A stretch of 64,000 nt of DNA from a virus, in IMG/VR virus record IMGVR_UViG_3300032287_001974, positions 1 through 64,000 of that record; one strand, 5' to 3'. Shown one piece after another: positions 38,838 to 48,421 of this stretch. How positions within the stretch are numbered: position 1 is the first letter of the stretch; every line of letters starts with the position of its first letter. The notes beneath the pieces are model-generated. The model was not told the DNA's origin, did not search any database, and saw only the letters and a list, made by a program, of their open reading frames with translations. A program made the position numbers and the translations under genes.

Positions 38838-40536
38838 TTCTGTAAACTACATACCGCAGGTAGACTATACCTCCCGCGACTACTCCGCTATTCGTGACGA
38901 TCTGCTTAATCTTATTAACCAGTACAATCCTGCGTGGACAAGCCGTGACCCATCTGATTTAGGTATGACACTTGTAGAACTGTTTGCCTACATGGGCGAC
39001 CTTATGAACTTCTACACTGACCGTGCCGCAAACGAGGGATTCCTAGCCACCGCTAGCCAACGTGACAGCATCTTGCAGATGGCTGCAATGTTGGGCTACG
39101 CGCCTACAAAAGCAGTAGCCGCTACTACTACATTGACGCTTACTAACTCAACCGCCTCCGCAGTTACTTTTCCGGCCAAAACTCAAGTAGCTACTACGGC
39201 AGTAGTTAATGGTTTAAACACTCAAGTTGTGTTTGAAACAGACGTCGCAGTTACCGTTGCCGCTAAAGTTTCCGGAGTTAACGGAACCGCCTCAGTAGCG
39301 GCTACCGAAGGTGTCACTACTACTCTTGAAGACCTGGGGCCATCTACTGGATCGCCAAGTCAGGTATTTAGACTTGCAAACACAGGTGTAATTAACGACA
39401 GTATCACTGTGACCGTTAACAATGTTGTTTACACTTACCTGACCTCAATGGTTGAGAGCAACAGCTTTGACACTGTGTTTACTACAATAAACGATGCCGA
39501 TGAAAACACTTACATCATCTTTGGTGACGGAGTTATGGGACGAGTCCCAGCAGCTGGAAATACTGTCTACGCCACTTACCGCACCGGTAATGGGCACGCA
39601 GGAAACGTACCAGCACAGACGCTAAAAAGTTTCCTAACTAACTCTGCGGCTGGTGTTACCGTAACTAACGGTTCTGCGGCTACTGGCGGCGCTGATGAAG
39701 AGTCTTCTGACTCTATTCGACTGAACACCCCTAGGGCCCTTAAGTCCCTAAACCGAGCTGTATCGCTTAGGGACTACGCCTACCTAGCTTTGCAGGTTTC
39801 AGGCGTAGCAAAAGCAAGCGCGGACGCAAACTCGTTTAACAGCATTATCCTGTACATGGCTCCTTCCGGAGACCCTGGAGTAAGTGCGGGTGTTGCTACC
39901 CCAGCCTTTACTGCGTTAGCGGACAAGGTAGCGGCCTACTTCATGGACAAGACGGCTCCAAACGTATCGCTGACTATTCTTCCGCCTACTTACGTCCCTG
40001 TGAACTTAGAGATCACTGTGCGAGTGCTGCCTCAGTACCAACAGAGCGTTGTAGTTGGTCAGGTCAATACTGCGCTTTCACAGCTCGTTTCTACTGATAG
40101 CTCATTCTTTGCGGACTTGATTCCAGTGCAGTACTTACTTACCAGCGCAAGCACAGTAAATGGCGTTGACTACATCACTGTAGAGCACCTACGCAAAAAC
40201 ACAAGCGAGCAATCTTTCACCGTCTCTAGCTACACCAGAACATCTAACGTGGCACAGCTAACTACAAGTGCTACGCACAACATTACTGTTGGCCAGACAA
40301 TTAAAGTCACCAACTCAGCTAACGGTGGAAACAACGTAGATACCGCTGCAGCCGTAGTAACCGCTGTGGGCGCAACTACTATCTCGTTTGCAAACACAGG
40401 CGGCAACTTGGGCGCTACTACGCCAACAGTTACATCCACTGTACGAGCCAACGTCGTTGAGACAATCTCGTGCGCAGTCAACGAAATCCCATCAAAGGGC
40501 ACCTTCACCCTAACCGGTGTCGGTGGTATTCAGTAA
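38830..40536 (+). CDS. Baseplate J-like protein, 568 aa
   Basis: Large wedge component (gp6/P2 J). N-terminal PQVDYTSRDYSAIRDDLLNL, FAYMGDLMNFYTDRAANEGF; the middle SDSIRLNTPRALKSLNRAVS, LRDYAYLALQVSGVAKASAD is diagnostic. Residues about 455-540 are an extra Ser/Thr beta repeat (FTVSSYTRTSNVAQLTTSAT) like those in 5016. RBS AGGAG. Confidence 0.93.
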   Translation: MANSVNYIPQVDYTSRDYSAIRDDLLNLINQYNPAWTSRDPSDLGMTLVELFAYMGDLMNFYTDRAANEGFLATASQRDSILQMAAMLGYAPTKAVAATTTLTLTNSTASAVTFPAKTQVATTAVVNGLNTQVVFETDVAVTVAAKVSGVNGTASVAATEGVTTTLEDLGPSTGSPSQVFRLANTGVINDSITVTVNNVVYTYLTSMVESNSFDTVFTTINDADENTYIIFGDGVMGRVPAAGNTVYATYRTGNGHAGNVPAQTLKSFLTNSAAGVTVTNGSAATGGADEESSDSIRLNTPRALKSLNRAVSLRDYAYLALQVSGVAKASADANSFNSIILYMAPSGDPGVSAGVATPAFTALADKVAAYFMDKTAPNVSLTILPPTYVPVNLEITVRVLPQYQQSVVVGQVNTALSQLVSTDSSFFADLIPVQYLLTSASTVNGVDYITVEHLRKNTSEQSFTVSSYTRTSNVAQLTTSATHNITVGQTIKVTNSANGGNNVDTAAAVVTAVGATTISFANTGGNLGATTPTVTSTVRANVVETISCAVNEIPSKGTFTLTGVGGIQ

Positions 40537-40545
40537 GGAAATATA

Positions 40546-41031
40546 ATGCCATTAGCAAACGCTTATTACCCCGGGAACATTAAGACGGACTTTACTACAA
40601 AGGTAAACAACACCGACATCGTAGATGCGTCGCACCCTAACATCTTGCAGGATGAGGTGATCGCTATTGAGACATACCTTGGAGTTAACCCGCACGTAGG
40701 AACAAGAACCTACACCACGTCAGGCTTTACGACTGGTACCAGCCACGCCTCCGTAGCGGCTCGCCTTACCAACCTTGAAGTTGGTATCACAGGAGACGTC
40801 CACACCCAGTACGTGAAGATTGTCGGCGGAAGCACAATTACTGCGGCTACTTCAGGTACTAAAGGTTTGGTAGTCAAAGCTGCAGCTAGCCAATCAGCTA
40901 ACCTGTTGGAGTTCCAGCCTAGCGGGTCAACCACTCCAATTGCTTACATCACCGCAGCTGGCGGGCTGGTGGACACACGAGTCACCGAAGACATCGACAA
41001 CTTACACGTACTTACTTACGTATTTGGCTAA
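40546..41031 (+). CDS. Fibre-like tail protein, 161 aa
   Basis: Start PLANAYYPGNIKTDFTTKVN and VDASHPNILQDEVIAIETYL are common in actinophage tail-fibre or tail-tip proteins, followed by GDVHTQYVKIVGGSTITAAT, a typical fibre motif. Likely a short fibre or fibre adaptor on the baseplate. Confidence 0.75.
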   Translation: MPLANAYYPGNIKTDFTTKVNNTDIVDASHPNILQDEVIAIETYLGVNPHVGTRTYTTSGFTTGTSHASVAARLTNLEVGITGDVHTQYVKIVGGSTITAATSGTKGLVVKAAASQSANLLEFQPSGSTTPIAYITAAGGLVDTRVTEDIDNLHVLTYVFG

Positions 41032-41043
41032 TTAGGGATTTAA

Positions 41044-43053
41044 ATGGCGCTCTACGGCAGTAATTTTTATAACCTCTTCACCTATGGTGCGGAGACGCTC
41101 GCTGACTTTGACGCCAGACCTATCTTCTCTAATCCTACTGATTACAAAACCATTTCTGTCTGGTGGACCAAACCGTCGGGTGACTGGTCACAGCTCGTTC
41201 TAGTTAGAAGCAGCTTGGGATTCCCAGTAACTCCAGATGATGGAATTACTCTTCTAACCACAACCTTTGCTAACCACGACTCTTTGCAGCTTCCGTTTGT
41301 AGACGTTGGTGCCGACTTTGTTGGCGGACAGGGATTGGCCGAAGGCCAGACGTACTACTACTCTGTATTTGTAAAGCGCACCTCAGATAGTTTGTGGTTT
41401 AGGGCCGGTAATACACTTTGCATTTCTGTAAAAGATTATGGAACTGCATCTTTGATGTACAACTACATACCGACACCATATAAAGTTACAGACTTTAATA
41501 CTGCGTTGACCCCGTCACCAGGAACTAACAACGACCTATATAACTTCCTAAAGGTCTTTGCTTTTGAGTACGACCTCATTAAGACAACCGCCGAGAACGT
41601 TAAAAACAGATACAACATCAGACTTTTGGATGGGCGACTTATCCCACTAATGATGGACCAGTTTGGCTGGACCTACGAGTCTGAGATGGGTATTGCCCAA
41701 GGTAGACGACTGCTTCAGTACGCAGCCCAAATTTACATGACTAAGGGCTCAGTGTACGGAGTCAAAGCTTTTGCTAAAGCGTTCTCCGGCTACGGGGCTT
41801 CTTTGGGCACTGCTGTAAACCTCATGCTTACACAGGATGACTCGTCGTTTGAAGACACAGTCGGCTCTTGGAACACCGTGACTAATGGAACAGCTACGGC
41901 TATTACTGGATTGGCTGAGTCGCCTGTAGTGCCTCCGTACGCAGAGTCAACTGCGCCTTCTAATTTCCCTAACCTGCAGACTGGTATTCTCAAGATTGCC
42001 GCCAGTGCTTCTGGCGGAACCGTATCTACTTCGTGCGGTGCGTCTGCGCCTGTTACTAAAGGCATTCCAGTAACGGCAAGCACAGCGTACACCTTTAGCA
42101 TTTACGCTAGGTCTAAAACTACCGCCCGAGCAGTTTCTATAAATATTAACTGGTATGACAGAGACGGCACCCTCCTTGGCCAAGGCACGGCAGCTACCAC
42201 TACTACTTCAACTAGCGCCTGGGCTCGATTGACAAAGATCACGGCTACTGCCCCTAGCACTGCGCAGTTTGCCGTACCTACTATCTCTATCGCGAGCACC
42301 GCGGCTAACGAGGTTCACTACTTTGACGCAGCTCAGTTCCAGCTAGGGTCTTCCGCAACTGACTTTGTAGATGCCCGACGCGTAGATATTTACCTACAGC
42401 CTAACCGCATCAACTACATTAAAAACCCAAGCTTTGAGTCGGTGACTACTAACTGGTCTGTCTCTGACGCTACGGCTACTGTGTTTGCTGACGGTGCAAC
42501 TACAGGAAGCACAAACTGCCTAAAACTTGCAGTAACAGCGGCAAGCCCTACGGCCACTACTTCTTCCTATAGCAACGTGACAGCCGGCAAAGACTACACC
42601 GCGAGCGCTTACGTTAAAGGCACAGCCGGAAGAACCTCTCACATACGAATTTATTGGTATGACTCGTCTAACACATTGTTAAGTTTTTCCGCGGGTAGCG
42701 ACGTCACCTTAAGCGCTACGGCATGGCAAAGAGAAACGGTAACTGGCCTTGCGCCAACCGGTGCTGCTAAAGCTAAGGTATCTATTCGATACTCAGCAAG
42801 CACCGTGTCTGGAGACACAGTTTACGCAGACTCTGTTTTATTTGAGCCAGGTAACGTAGCTAACCCATATTTTGATGGCAGCAATGGGTACAAACAAGCC
42901 ACTGATTTGTTATGGGAAAGTAACGACACGGTCAACGGTCTGTCTATGTACTACAAGAATAGGACTAACACTACCCTGCGTTTAAAGAACATTATGGGCG
43001 ACTACATTGACGTCGGATCCCCGTGGGCACTATTTACTGGAACCATTATTTGA
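41044..43053 (+). CDS. P2 gpI-like tail protein fused to two CBM-like domains, 669 aa
   Basis: Residues 1-145 Ig-like; residues 165-260 (LKVFAFEYDLIKTTAENVKN, LLDGRLIPLMMDQFGWTYES, AAQIYMTKGSVYGVKAFAKA) match tail protein I of the baseplate. Then two similar jelly-roll units (about residues 280-450 and 460-620): each runs from a F/SxEDT.GSW or PSFESVTTNW start through YTFSIYARSK or YTASAYVKGT to a VYAD/HYFD-type end, as in carbohydrate-binding modules. Probably binds host surface glycan. Confidence 0.82.
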   Translation: MALYGSNFYNLFTYGAETLADFDARPIFSNPTDYKTISVWWTKPSGDWSQLVLVRSSLGFPVTPDDGITLLTTTFANHDSLQLPFVDVGADFVGGQGLAEGQTYYYSVFVKRTSDSLWFRAGNTLCISVKDYGTASLMYNYIPTPYKVTDFNTALTPSPGTNNDLYNFLKVFAFEYDLIKTTAENVKNRYNIRLLDGRLIPLMMDQFGWTYESEMGIAQGRRLLQYAAQIYMTKGSVYGVKAFAKAFSGYGASLGTAVNLMLTQDDSSFEDTVGSWNTVTNGTATAITGLAESPVVPPYAESTAPSNFPNLQTGILKIAASASGGTVSTSCGASAPVTKGIPVTASTAYTFSIYARSKTTARAVSININWYDRDGTLLGQGTAATTTTSTSAWARLTKITATAPSTAQFAVPTISIASTAANEVHYFDAAQFQLGSSATDFVDARRVDIYLQPNRINYIKNPSFESVTTNWSVSDATATVFADGATTGSTNCLKLAVTAASPTATTSSYSNVTAGKDYTASAYVKGTAGRTSHIRIYWYDSSNTLLSFSAGSDVTLSATAWQRETVTGLAPTGAAKAKVSIRYSASTVSGDTVYADSVLFEPGNVANPYFDGSNGYKQATDLLWESNDTVNGLSMYYKNRTNTTLRLKNIMGDYIDVGSPWALFTGTII

Positions 43054-43105
43054 CAAACGTCCTGACTCGGACTTAGTATGGGATCTCCGTTCATAGGAGG
43101 CAAAC

Positions 43106-43690
43106 ATGAGACGAGTAACCATCGCGGTTATAGGTAACGCAAAAACAACCCGAGCCAACCTAGAGGCTCTAATCAGCGACGTAGTTGAGTCAGTAGATGA
43201 GGCTACCATCGTAACTGTGTACAACGAAGCTCCGTCTGAGGGGCTTATCTGGGCAACCCAGTACGCGCAGGACAAGGGCATAGAGTCCCTACAGTATCCA
43301 GACAACAACTATGAAACTCTAGTGGCTGACCACAAGCGGGACGAACTTCGCTTTTTTATGCTTTGGTCCGATGAGGACCCTGAGTGCCAACTAGCTGCTT
43401 CTATGGCCCAGGAGCACAACATCCCAGCATATGACCTAACTGATGGTCTTATGTTAATTTCCCTAAATCAAGCCCCAATCTCCAGGCCGGCTAAGACTGA
43501 ACCGCCAGTTATTGAGGCTGTTGTAAACCCCGCACCAACCCAACAACCGGAGCCTGATGTAGAAGAACCTGTAGAGGAAGGGCTTGAAGAGTATGATCTC
43601 GGAGAGGTCATGACCCTGGCTCTTGAAGAGGCTGGTAAAATATTTGCTCGGTCATTTGCTGCCGAGTTCATGAGACTTCTAAAGAAGTAG
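43106..43690 (+). CDS. Rossmann-like SLOG-type protein, 194 aa
   Basis: N-terminal TIAVIGNAKTTRANLEALIS, TIVTVYNEAPSEGLIWATQY is a Rossmannoid pattern similar to YspA/SLOG nucleotide-binding proteins; weak but plausible. Residues 135-165 are an acidic Pro-rich linker, and the C-terminus is a helix that may be an interaction peptide. First gene of the replication block, RBS AGGAGG. Confidence 0.6.
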   Translation: MRRVTIAVIGNAKTTRANLEALISDVVESVDEATIVTVYNEAPSEGLIWATQYAQDKGIESLQYPDNNYETLVADHKRDELRFFMLWSDEDPECQLAASMAQEHNIPAYDLTDGLMLISLNQAPISRPAKTEPPVIEAVVNPAPTQQPEPDVEEPVEEGLEEYDLGEVMTLALEEAGKIFARSFAAEFMRLLKK

Positions 43691-43691
43691 C

Positions 43692-44573
43692 ATGGAAGAG
43701 CTAAGCACGTCAGCGCAACGCTGGCTACGTTTCTTTACCCAAAACCCAGAGCTGCCTTTAAATTACCTTACAATTATGAGCATGGACGTTAGTCGTGCTC
43801 GCAGTGTGGCAATCCTAAAAGAACTAAAGGAATTTGGTTTTGTTCAGGTGGTCAAGCGTATTGGTGGAGGTTCTTCACTTAAGCTTGCACGCAACGGAGC
43901 TTCCAATGCGGTAGGCTCCGGAGCTTCCAATACGGTAGGCTCTGGTTATAGCTATACAGCTAGTAGTGCTATTTCCAATAGCTATACAGCTAGTACTGCT
44001 AATAAAGCTACAAATAAATTCCTCGACGGGGTCGAGGGAGAGGAAAATAAAATGGGTGACGATTGGTTTGATAGAACCTACGGCTCTAGCGATGACCTTG
44101 CTCGTGACCGTAAGCGGCACATGGAGCAGAAGAAGGCCGAGTACACAGAGGCCCGCGAAGTCAAAGCAGCACAGCGCAAAGACAAGCACCGCTCAAACAT
44201 TGATCCGGTCAGCTGGACTTGCAAAGACGTTGCGTACGAGTTCTCTGACCGCATGGCAAACATCTGGAGCATCAAGCCGTTTAGCGTTACCCAGTCTAGG
44301 TTTGTCCAGGCACTTGCAGTATTCCGCAAACAGCACGATACCGACGGCGCGCTAGAGCTTGCTATTGTAGATCTTTTCTTCAGCACCCTGCAGCACGACA
44401 AGTACACCGATGGCAACCACCTGTGGAGAGCGTTTTTGTACAAGGCTCCGTCTCTAATCCAGACAGCACGCGAGCGCACAATTTCAGTTGAACAGCGCGA
44501 GACCGATATCATTAAGGACCAAGAGCTAACTTCTAAGAAGCTTTCACTACTAGACGAGGACGACGATGTATAA
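43692..44573 (+). CDS. Putative replication initiator/helicase-loader partner, 293 aa
   Basis: N-terminal winged helix (residues about 5-70: QRWLRFFTQNPELPLNYLTI, VAILKELKEFGFVQVVKRIG). Residues 70-110 are a low-complexity linker encoded by iteron-like repeats: GASNAVGSGASNTVGSG, then two AxSNSYTAST-like units. C-terminal helical domain (residues 160-270; DVAYEFSDRMANIWSIKPFS) as in primosomal DnaD/lambda O-type proteins. Followed by DnaC-like and DnaB-like genes, the lambda O-P order. Function by context and domain layout, not by homology. Confidence 0.65.
   Translation: MEELSTSAQRWLRFFTQNPELPLNYLTIMSMDVSRARSVAILKELKEFGFVQVVKRIGGGSSLKLARNGASNAVGSGASNTVGSGYSYTASSAISNSYTASTANKATNKFLDGVEGEENKMGDDWFDRTYGSSDDLARDRKRHMEQKKAEYTEAREVKAAQRKDKHRSNIDPVSWTCKDVAYEFSDRMANIWSIKPFSVTQSRFVQALAVFRKQHDTDGALELAIVDLFFSTLQHDKYTDGNHLWRAFLYKAPSLIQTARERTISVEQRETDIIKDQELTSKKLSLLDEDDDV
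43896..44037. other. Putative origin: iteron-like repeats and palindrome inside the initiator gene
   Basis: Two tandem 24-bp repeats (43896-43919 and 43920-43943; 22 of 24 identical; each begins GGAGC and ends GCTC). Two 23-bp repeats beginning ATAGCTATACAGCT (43948-43970 and 43978-44000; one mismatch). An AT-rich stretch (44001-44020). A perfect palindrome CCTCGAC-GGG-GTCGAGG (44021-44037). This order (iterons, AT-rich, inside the linker of an initiator gene) is that of lambda ori in O. Confidence 0.45.
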
Positions 44574-45252
44574 GCCAGACGAACTTCCGGCCAGACGCCG
44601 TACCTGGGTAAAGATTGCCAGCCTTCCACCAGCCAAAATTGGCTGGACTCTAGAGGACTGCAAGGATGTGCCCGCAGAAACACTTGGCCATATAAACAAG
44701 TGGATGAAAGCTGTAAGCGCCGATAAGGTAATTCGTGCTGAGGGCAAAGAGACCTGTGGTCTTGGATTGATGCTGTACGGCCTTCCAGGGCGCGGTAAGA
44801 CCACGGTTGCCAATACCATACTCCAGGAGGTTATCCGCACCATAGACCCCGCTGTGCTCGGTATGGAGCCGGGGAAGGCCGTTTCTCGTCCTTGCTACTT
44901 CATCACCTACAACGGCCTACTGGACCTAAAAGGTTCCATTATGGAGAACCACGACAACACTGAGGAACTGCTGTACAACAGCATTTTGGGTGAGGCTGAG
45001 GATGACGCCTACAATGTCAGGCTGCTAGTTCTAGATGATGTAGGCAAGGAGCACGCCAGCGCATCAGGGTGGCAAAAGAACATGCTGCACCACGTATTGC
45101 GTACTAGGTTTAACAATGGTTTGCCAACTATTGTGACTACCAACATCCGCCTTGATGACTGGGAGGCCCACTACGGGTCCGCTACCCAATCGTTTGTTCA
45201 TGAGGCGTTTCTGTACATCAATATGGACTCAATTACGGATCTGAGGAAGTAA
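44566..45252 (+). CDS. DnaC-like AAA+ helicase loader, 228 aa
   Basis: Walker A GLPGRGKTT (72-80); Walker B LLVLDDVGKEH; sensor/arginine region TIVTTNIRLDDWEAHYGS. N-terminal 65 residues are the partner-binding part. Loads DnaB on to DNA opened by the initiator. Overlaps the upstream gene by 8 bp and the next by one base. Confidence 0.87.
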   Translation: MYKPDELPARRRTWVKIASLPPAKIGWTLEDCKDVPAETLGHINKWMKAVSADKVIRAEGKETCGLGLMLYGLPGRGKTTVANTILQEVIRTIDPAVLGMEPGKAVSRPCYFITYNGLLDLKGSIMENHDNTEELLYNSILGEAEDDAYNVRLLVLDDVGKEHASASGWQKNMLHHVLRTRFNNGLPTIVTTNIRLDDWEAHYGSATQSFVHEAFLYINMDSITDLRK

Positions 45253-45548
45253 TGACTGTCAGACTTATTCAAGTCTTTCTTAGCCACAAGTCAGATGCCC
45301 CAGGGCCAGGGATATTCGAGGTCAGCGCGGATGAGGATAGAAACCTAACTTGCACTTGCCCTGGGTTTATGTCTAAGTCTGTGTGCAAACATACAAAGCT
45401 TGTTACTGAGCGGATTGAACGAAACAACGGCATGTACCCATTTGATTTTGTTGACGAGACTAACCAAAAAGAAATTAAGCTAGCGATGACAGACGAAAAC
45501 CTTTTTAGGGAGTTCATAATTAAACACGCTAAGATCGAGGTCTACTAA
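45252..45548 (+). CDS. SWIM-type zinc-finger protein, 98 aa
   Basis: TCTCPGFMSKSVCKH (C34, C36, C45, H47) is a SWIM zinc finger (CxCxnCxH), a protein- or DNA-binding motif. Rest has no known domain. Sits in the primosome operon, so a role in replication control or repair is possible. Confidence 0.75.
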   Translation: MTVRLIQVFLSHKSDAPGPGIFEVSADEDRNLTCTCPGFMSKSVCKHTKLVTERIERNNGMYPFDFVDETNQKEIKLAMTDENLFREFIIKHAKIEVY

Positions 45549-45955
45549 TGCAGAACGGCGATATTAGCAATGCAATGCCTAAGCGCATACTAGTAACGAC
45601 TGACGTTATTACCGATGAATATGAGGACAAGAAAAAAGTGCTAGGATTTGTCCCAGTAAGGTCTAAGAAGATTGAGTACAACAGGCTCGTTCTTAGTCAT
45701 CTGTATATGACCACGTTAAAGCGCGGCATTACTATGGAGTTAATCAGCTATACTCGCTCTGAAAAAGAGATGGTAGATTTGATGCTCTACTTAGACAAGA
45801 TCGGTACGAACCCGTTTCGTTATGGATCTGCTTACAAGTCGGTCGACAAGTTAGTTGCAGAACTACCTTTTAGACCAGAGGTTATCGGTGTAATAGATAT
45901 CCCAACGCGACTACTTCGGTATGGTCGTTGGGGATTGGACTTTCCTTCATTATGA
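45548..45955 (+). CDS. Hypothetical replication-block protein, 135 aa
   Basis: Function not recognised. PKRILVTTDVITDEYEDKKK ... VLGFVPVRSKKIEYNRL, then LISYTRSEKEMVDLMLYLDK and FRPEVIGVIDIPTRLLRYG suggest an alpha/beta, possibly HAD- or Rossmann-like fold without catalytic residues I can assign. Stop overlaps the dnaB start (ATGA). Confidence 0.65.
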   Translation: MQNGDISNAMPKRILVTTDVITDEYEDKKKVLGFVPVRSKKIEYNRLVLSHLYMTTLKRGITMELISYTRSEKEMVDLMLYLDKIGTNPFRYGSAYKSVDKLVAELPFRPEVIGVIDIPTRLLRYGRWGLDFPSL

Positions 45956-47178
45956 GTACAGAAGCAAAACTACTAAGTGCGGTCATAGCCGTCCGCGACT
46001 TATCCCCGCTTTTTGAGCGCAATGTCGCAGATCAGTGGTTCCCCGACGAAGAAGACCGCCGTGTGTGGACCTTTATGCGTACGCACTTCTCTAAATATGC
46101 AGAGTGCCCAAGCGCAGAGGTCATATCGGCTAACTTCCCTACCTACGTTCTTCAGCCAATCACCGACTCGATTGACTATCTGCTTGACGACCTGCTAGAT
46201 AAGCGACGTAAGAACTCGATTACGACGACGCTACGTGCTGCTGTAGACGAGATTCAAAACAATAAGAACCACGAGTCTGCGCTGATGATTATGCAGGGCG
46301 GCCTTATCCGCCTTGAAGAAGAGGGACTTAACAACACCTCTGACGTTAACCTTATCCAGACCACAGAGTCTCGATGGGAAGACTACATCTTCCGTAAGAA
46401 CAACCCAGGTTTGCTGGGCGTTGCTACCGGCTTCCCTACTATTGATGCTGTGACTAACGGGCTACAAAAGGGCCAGTTGATTGTGGTAGTCGCCACACCA
46501 AAGACCGGTAAGTCAACTCTGGCCTTGCAGATTGCAAATAACATTCACAAGCAGGGGCTATCACCAATGTTCCAGTCGTTTGAGATGACTAACCGTGAAC
46601 AGCAAGACCGTTACGACTCTATGCGCGCCTTGGTTTCGCACAATCGACTTATTACTGGTGCTCTTACTTCAGACGAAGAAAAACGATACAAAGAGTCGCT
46701 AGACAAAATGTCTGAGGATGAGGCTAATTTTTGGCTAGTGGACTCGGCACACGGCATTACTACCTCAGCCATCCACAGCAAGATTCAGACTCTACAGCCA
46801 GACGTTATCTTTATTGACGGTGTGTACTTAATGCTTGACGAGCAGACTGGTGAGTCAAACACTCCACAGGCCCTTACTGGAATCACCCGTTCCCTAAAGC
46901 GACTAGCCCAGAAAACAAATAAGCCAGTTGTAATCACTACACAAGCACTTAACTGGAAGTCTAAAAAGGGAAAGGTAACCACTGACTCGATCGGTTACTC
47001 ATCCTCATTCCTCCAAGACGCAGACGTTGTGTTTGGCCTTGAGCGCGAAGATGAGAACGTAGATGATACCCGTATCCTAAAGGTCATGGCAGCCCGTAAT
47101 AGCGGTAACGTAGAGGCTACACTTATGTGGGATTGGGCATCAGGTCTATTCCGTGAAATGAACAGCGACGACGTATGA
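45952..47178 (+). CDS. dnaB: DnaB-like replicative helicase, 408 aa
   Basis: ATG 45952 overlaps the previous stop, preferred over the in-frame ATG 45928. N-terminal helical domain (residues 1-110); RecA-like ATPase: ATPKTGKST (181-189), QPDVIFIDGVYLM (Walker B), PVVITTQALNW, and C-terminal LKVMAARNSGNVEATLMWDW. Shorter than host DnaB. Its 3-prime end overlaps the primase gene. Confidence 0.93.
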   Translation: MSTEAKLLSAVIAVRDLSPLFERNVADQWFPDEEDRRVWTFMRTHFSKYAECPSAEVISANFPTYVLQPITDSIDYLLDDLLDKRRKNSITTTLRAAVDEIQNNKNHESALMIMQGGLIRLEEEGLNNTSDVNLIQTTESRWEDYIFRKNNPGLLGVATGFPTIDAVTNGLQKGQLIVVVATPKTGKSTLALQIANNIHKQGLSPMFQSFEMTNREQQDRYDSMRALVSHNRLITGALTSDEEKRYKESLDKMSEDEANFWLVDSAHGITTSAIHSKIQTLQPDVIFIDGVYLMLDEQTGESNTPQALTGITRSLKRLAQKTNKPVVITTQALNWKSKKGKVTTDSIGYSSSFLQDADVVFGLEREDENVDDTRILKVMAARNSGNVEATLMWDWASGLFREMNSDDV

Positions 47179-48128
47179 GACTAGAAGAAATGGAGCGCGT
47201 ACTAGAACGCCTCAACATTGACCCTATAAACATCCGCGGGTCAGAGATTCTTGCACTATGCCCAGGCCACAAGGAGATGACCGGCAAAGAAGACCACCAC
47301 CCATCTTGGTGGATTAACGCTGAGACAGGTGCGCACATCTGCTTTTCCTGCGGGTTCAAGGGAAACATCTGGTCGCTAATTGCTTCAGTGCAGGGTCTCA
47401 AGGACGCCAACGGGCTTCTAGACTACGCAGATGCTAAGGACTGGCTATACCTTTCATTCGACAACATTTTACTTGGCTCACCTGACGAAGAAGAAACTGA
47501 AGAGTCAATCTTTAAAGAGGTAGTCGAGGTTGGTGAATCTAGACTAGCTTTGTTTACTATGCCGCCCGCTAGCGCACTAAAAGCTAGAGGCTTTACGCAG
47601 GAAGCTGCTCAGAAGTACGGGCTTATGTGGGACCCTAAGTATTCAAACTGGATAACCCCAATTCGCAACCCCTATTCAAATAAATTGCTCGGTTGGCAGG
47701 AGAAGGGCTACAAGCGACGTTATTTTAATAACTACCCGCAAGGCGTGGAAAAATCGACTACATTATTTGGGTTCAAGCAATATACAGGCGGTCGCATGAT
47801 TGTGGTCGAGTCTCCGCTCGATGTGGTTCGCTTAGAGGCCGTCGGTATCACTGGCGGAGTATCCACCTACGGTTCCATTATTTCCGCTACTCAGGTAGGC
47901 TTGATCAGAGAAGCAGACGAGATTGTGTTTGCTTTGGACAACGACGAGTCAGGAATCAACTCATCTAAGAAAATGCTGGAACTTAGCATCAAGCTCGGAT
48001 TTGAGGCCTGGTTCTTTAGCTACTCACACACTGAAATGAAAGATGTAGGCGGCATGAGCCGTAGCGAAATACTTATGGGGCTAGACAACGCTAAGCACTC
48101 CGTACACGGATTAGGAGCTATTCAATGA
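47175..48128 (+). CDS. DnaG-type primase, 317 aa
   Basis: CHC2 zinc finger ALCPGHKEM ... HICFSCGFKG (C29, H32, C56, C59), then TOPRIM core: MIVVESPLDVVRLEAVGI (E212) and EIVFALDNDESGINSSK (D255, D257). Lacks the C-terminal helicase-binding domain of host DnaG. Makes RNA primers; expressed with dnaB. Confidence 0.92.
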   Translation: MRLEEMERVLERLNIDPINIRGSEILALCPGHKEMTGKEDHHPSWWINAETGAHICFSCGFKGNIWSLIASVQGLKDANGLLDYADAKDWLYLSFDNILLGSPDEEETEESIFKEVVEVGESRLALFTMPPASALKARGFTQEAAQKYGLMWDPKYSNWITPIRNPYSNKLLGWQEKGYKRRYFNNYPQGVEKSTTLFGFKQYTGGRMIVVESPLDVVRLEAVGITGGVSTYGSIISATQVGLIREADEIVFALDNDESGINSSKKMLELSIKLGFEAWFFSYSHTEMKDVGGMSRSEILMGLDNAKHSVHGLGAIQ

Positions 48129-48421
48129 GCGCACCAGATTATATGGCACAGGTTGAAAAAAACGCCAATGAGGAATGGGTAGGCGCAGCTGCCGACATTG
48201 TAGCGCGCCTAGCCGCCGCTAAAAAAACATTTACCACAGACGACGTGTGGGAAGAACTAGCCAAACTAGATGTTAGAACGCACGAGCCGCGGGCTATGGG
48301 CGCAGTCATGTCAGCCGCAAAACGTATGAAAATGGTCTCATCAACATCAACTTACGTCATTAGCACTAGACCTGAATGCCACAGCCGACCAATACGTGTT
48401 TGGGAATCATTAGTAATATGA
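48125..48421 (+). CDS. Hypothetical winged-helix-like protein, 98 aa
   Basis: Helices (AADIVARLAAAKKTFTTDDV, WEELAKLDVRTHEPRAMGAV) followed by strands (KMVSSTSTYVISTRPECHSR) fit a small winged-helix DNA-binding protein common in actinophages. Overlaps the primase stop. Confidence 0.7.
   Translation: MSAPDYMAQVEKNANEEWVGAAADIVARLAAAKKTFTTDDVWEELAKLDVRTHEPRAMGAVMSAAKRMKMVSSTSTYVISTRPECHSRPIRVWESLVI

Noticed and set aside
43875-44683. Long minus-strand frames (104 and 201 codons) across the initiator and loader genes
   Set aside because: They are antisense to well supported genes, Ser/Arg/Cys-rich as typical of shadow frames, and have no ribosome sites.
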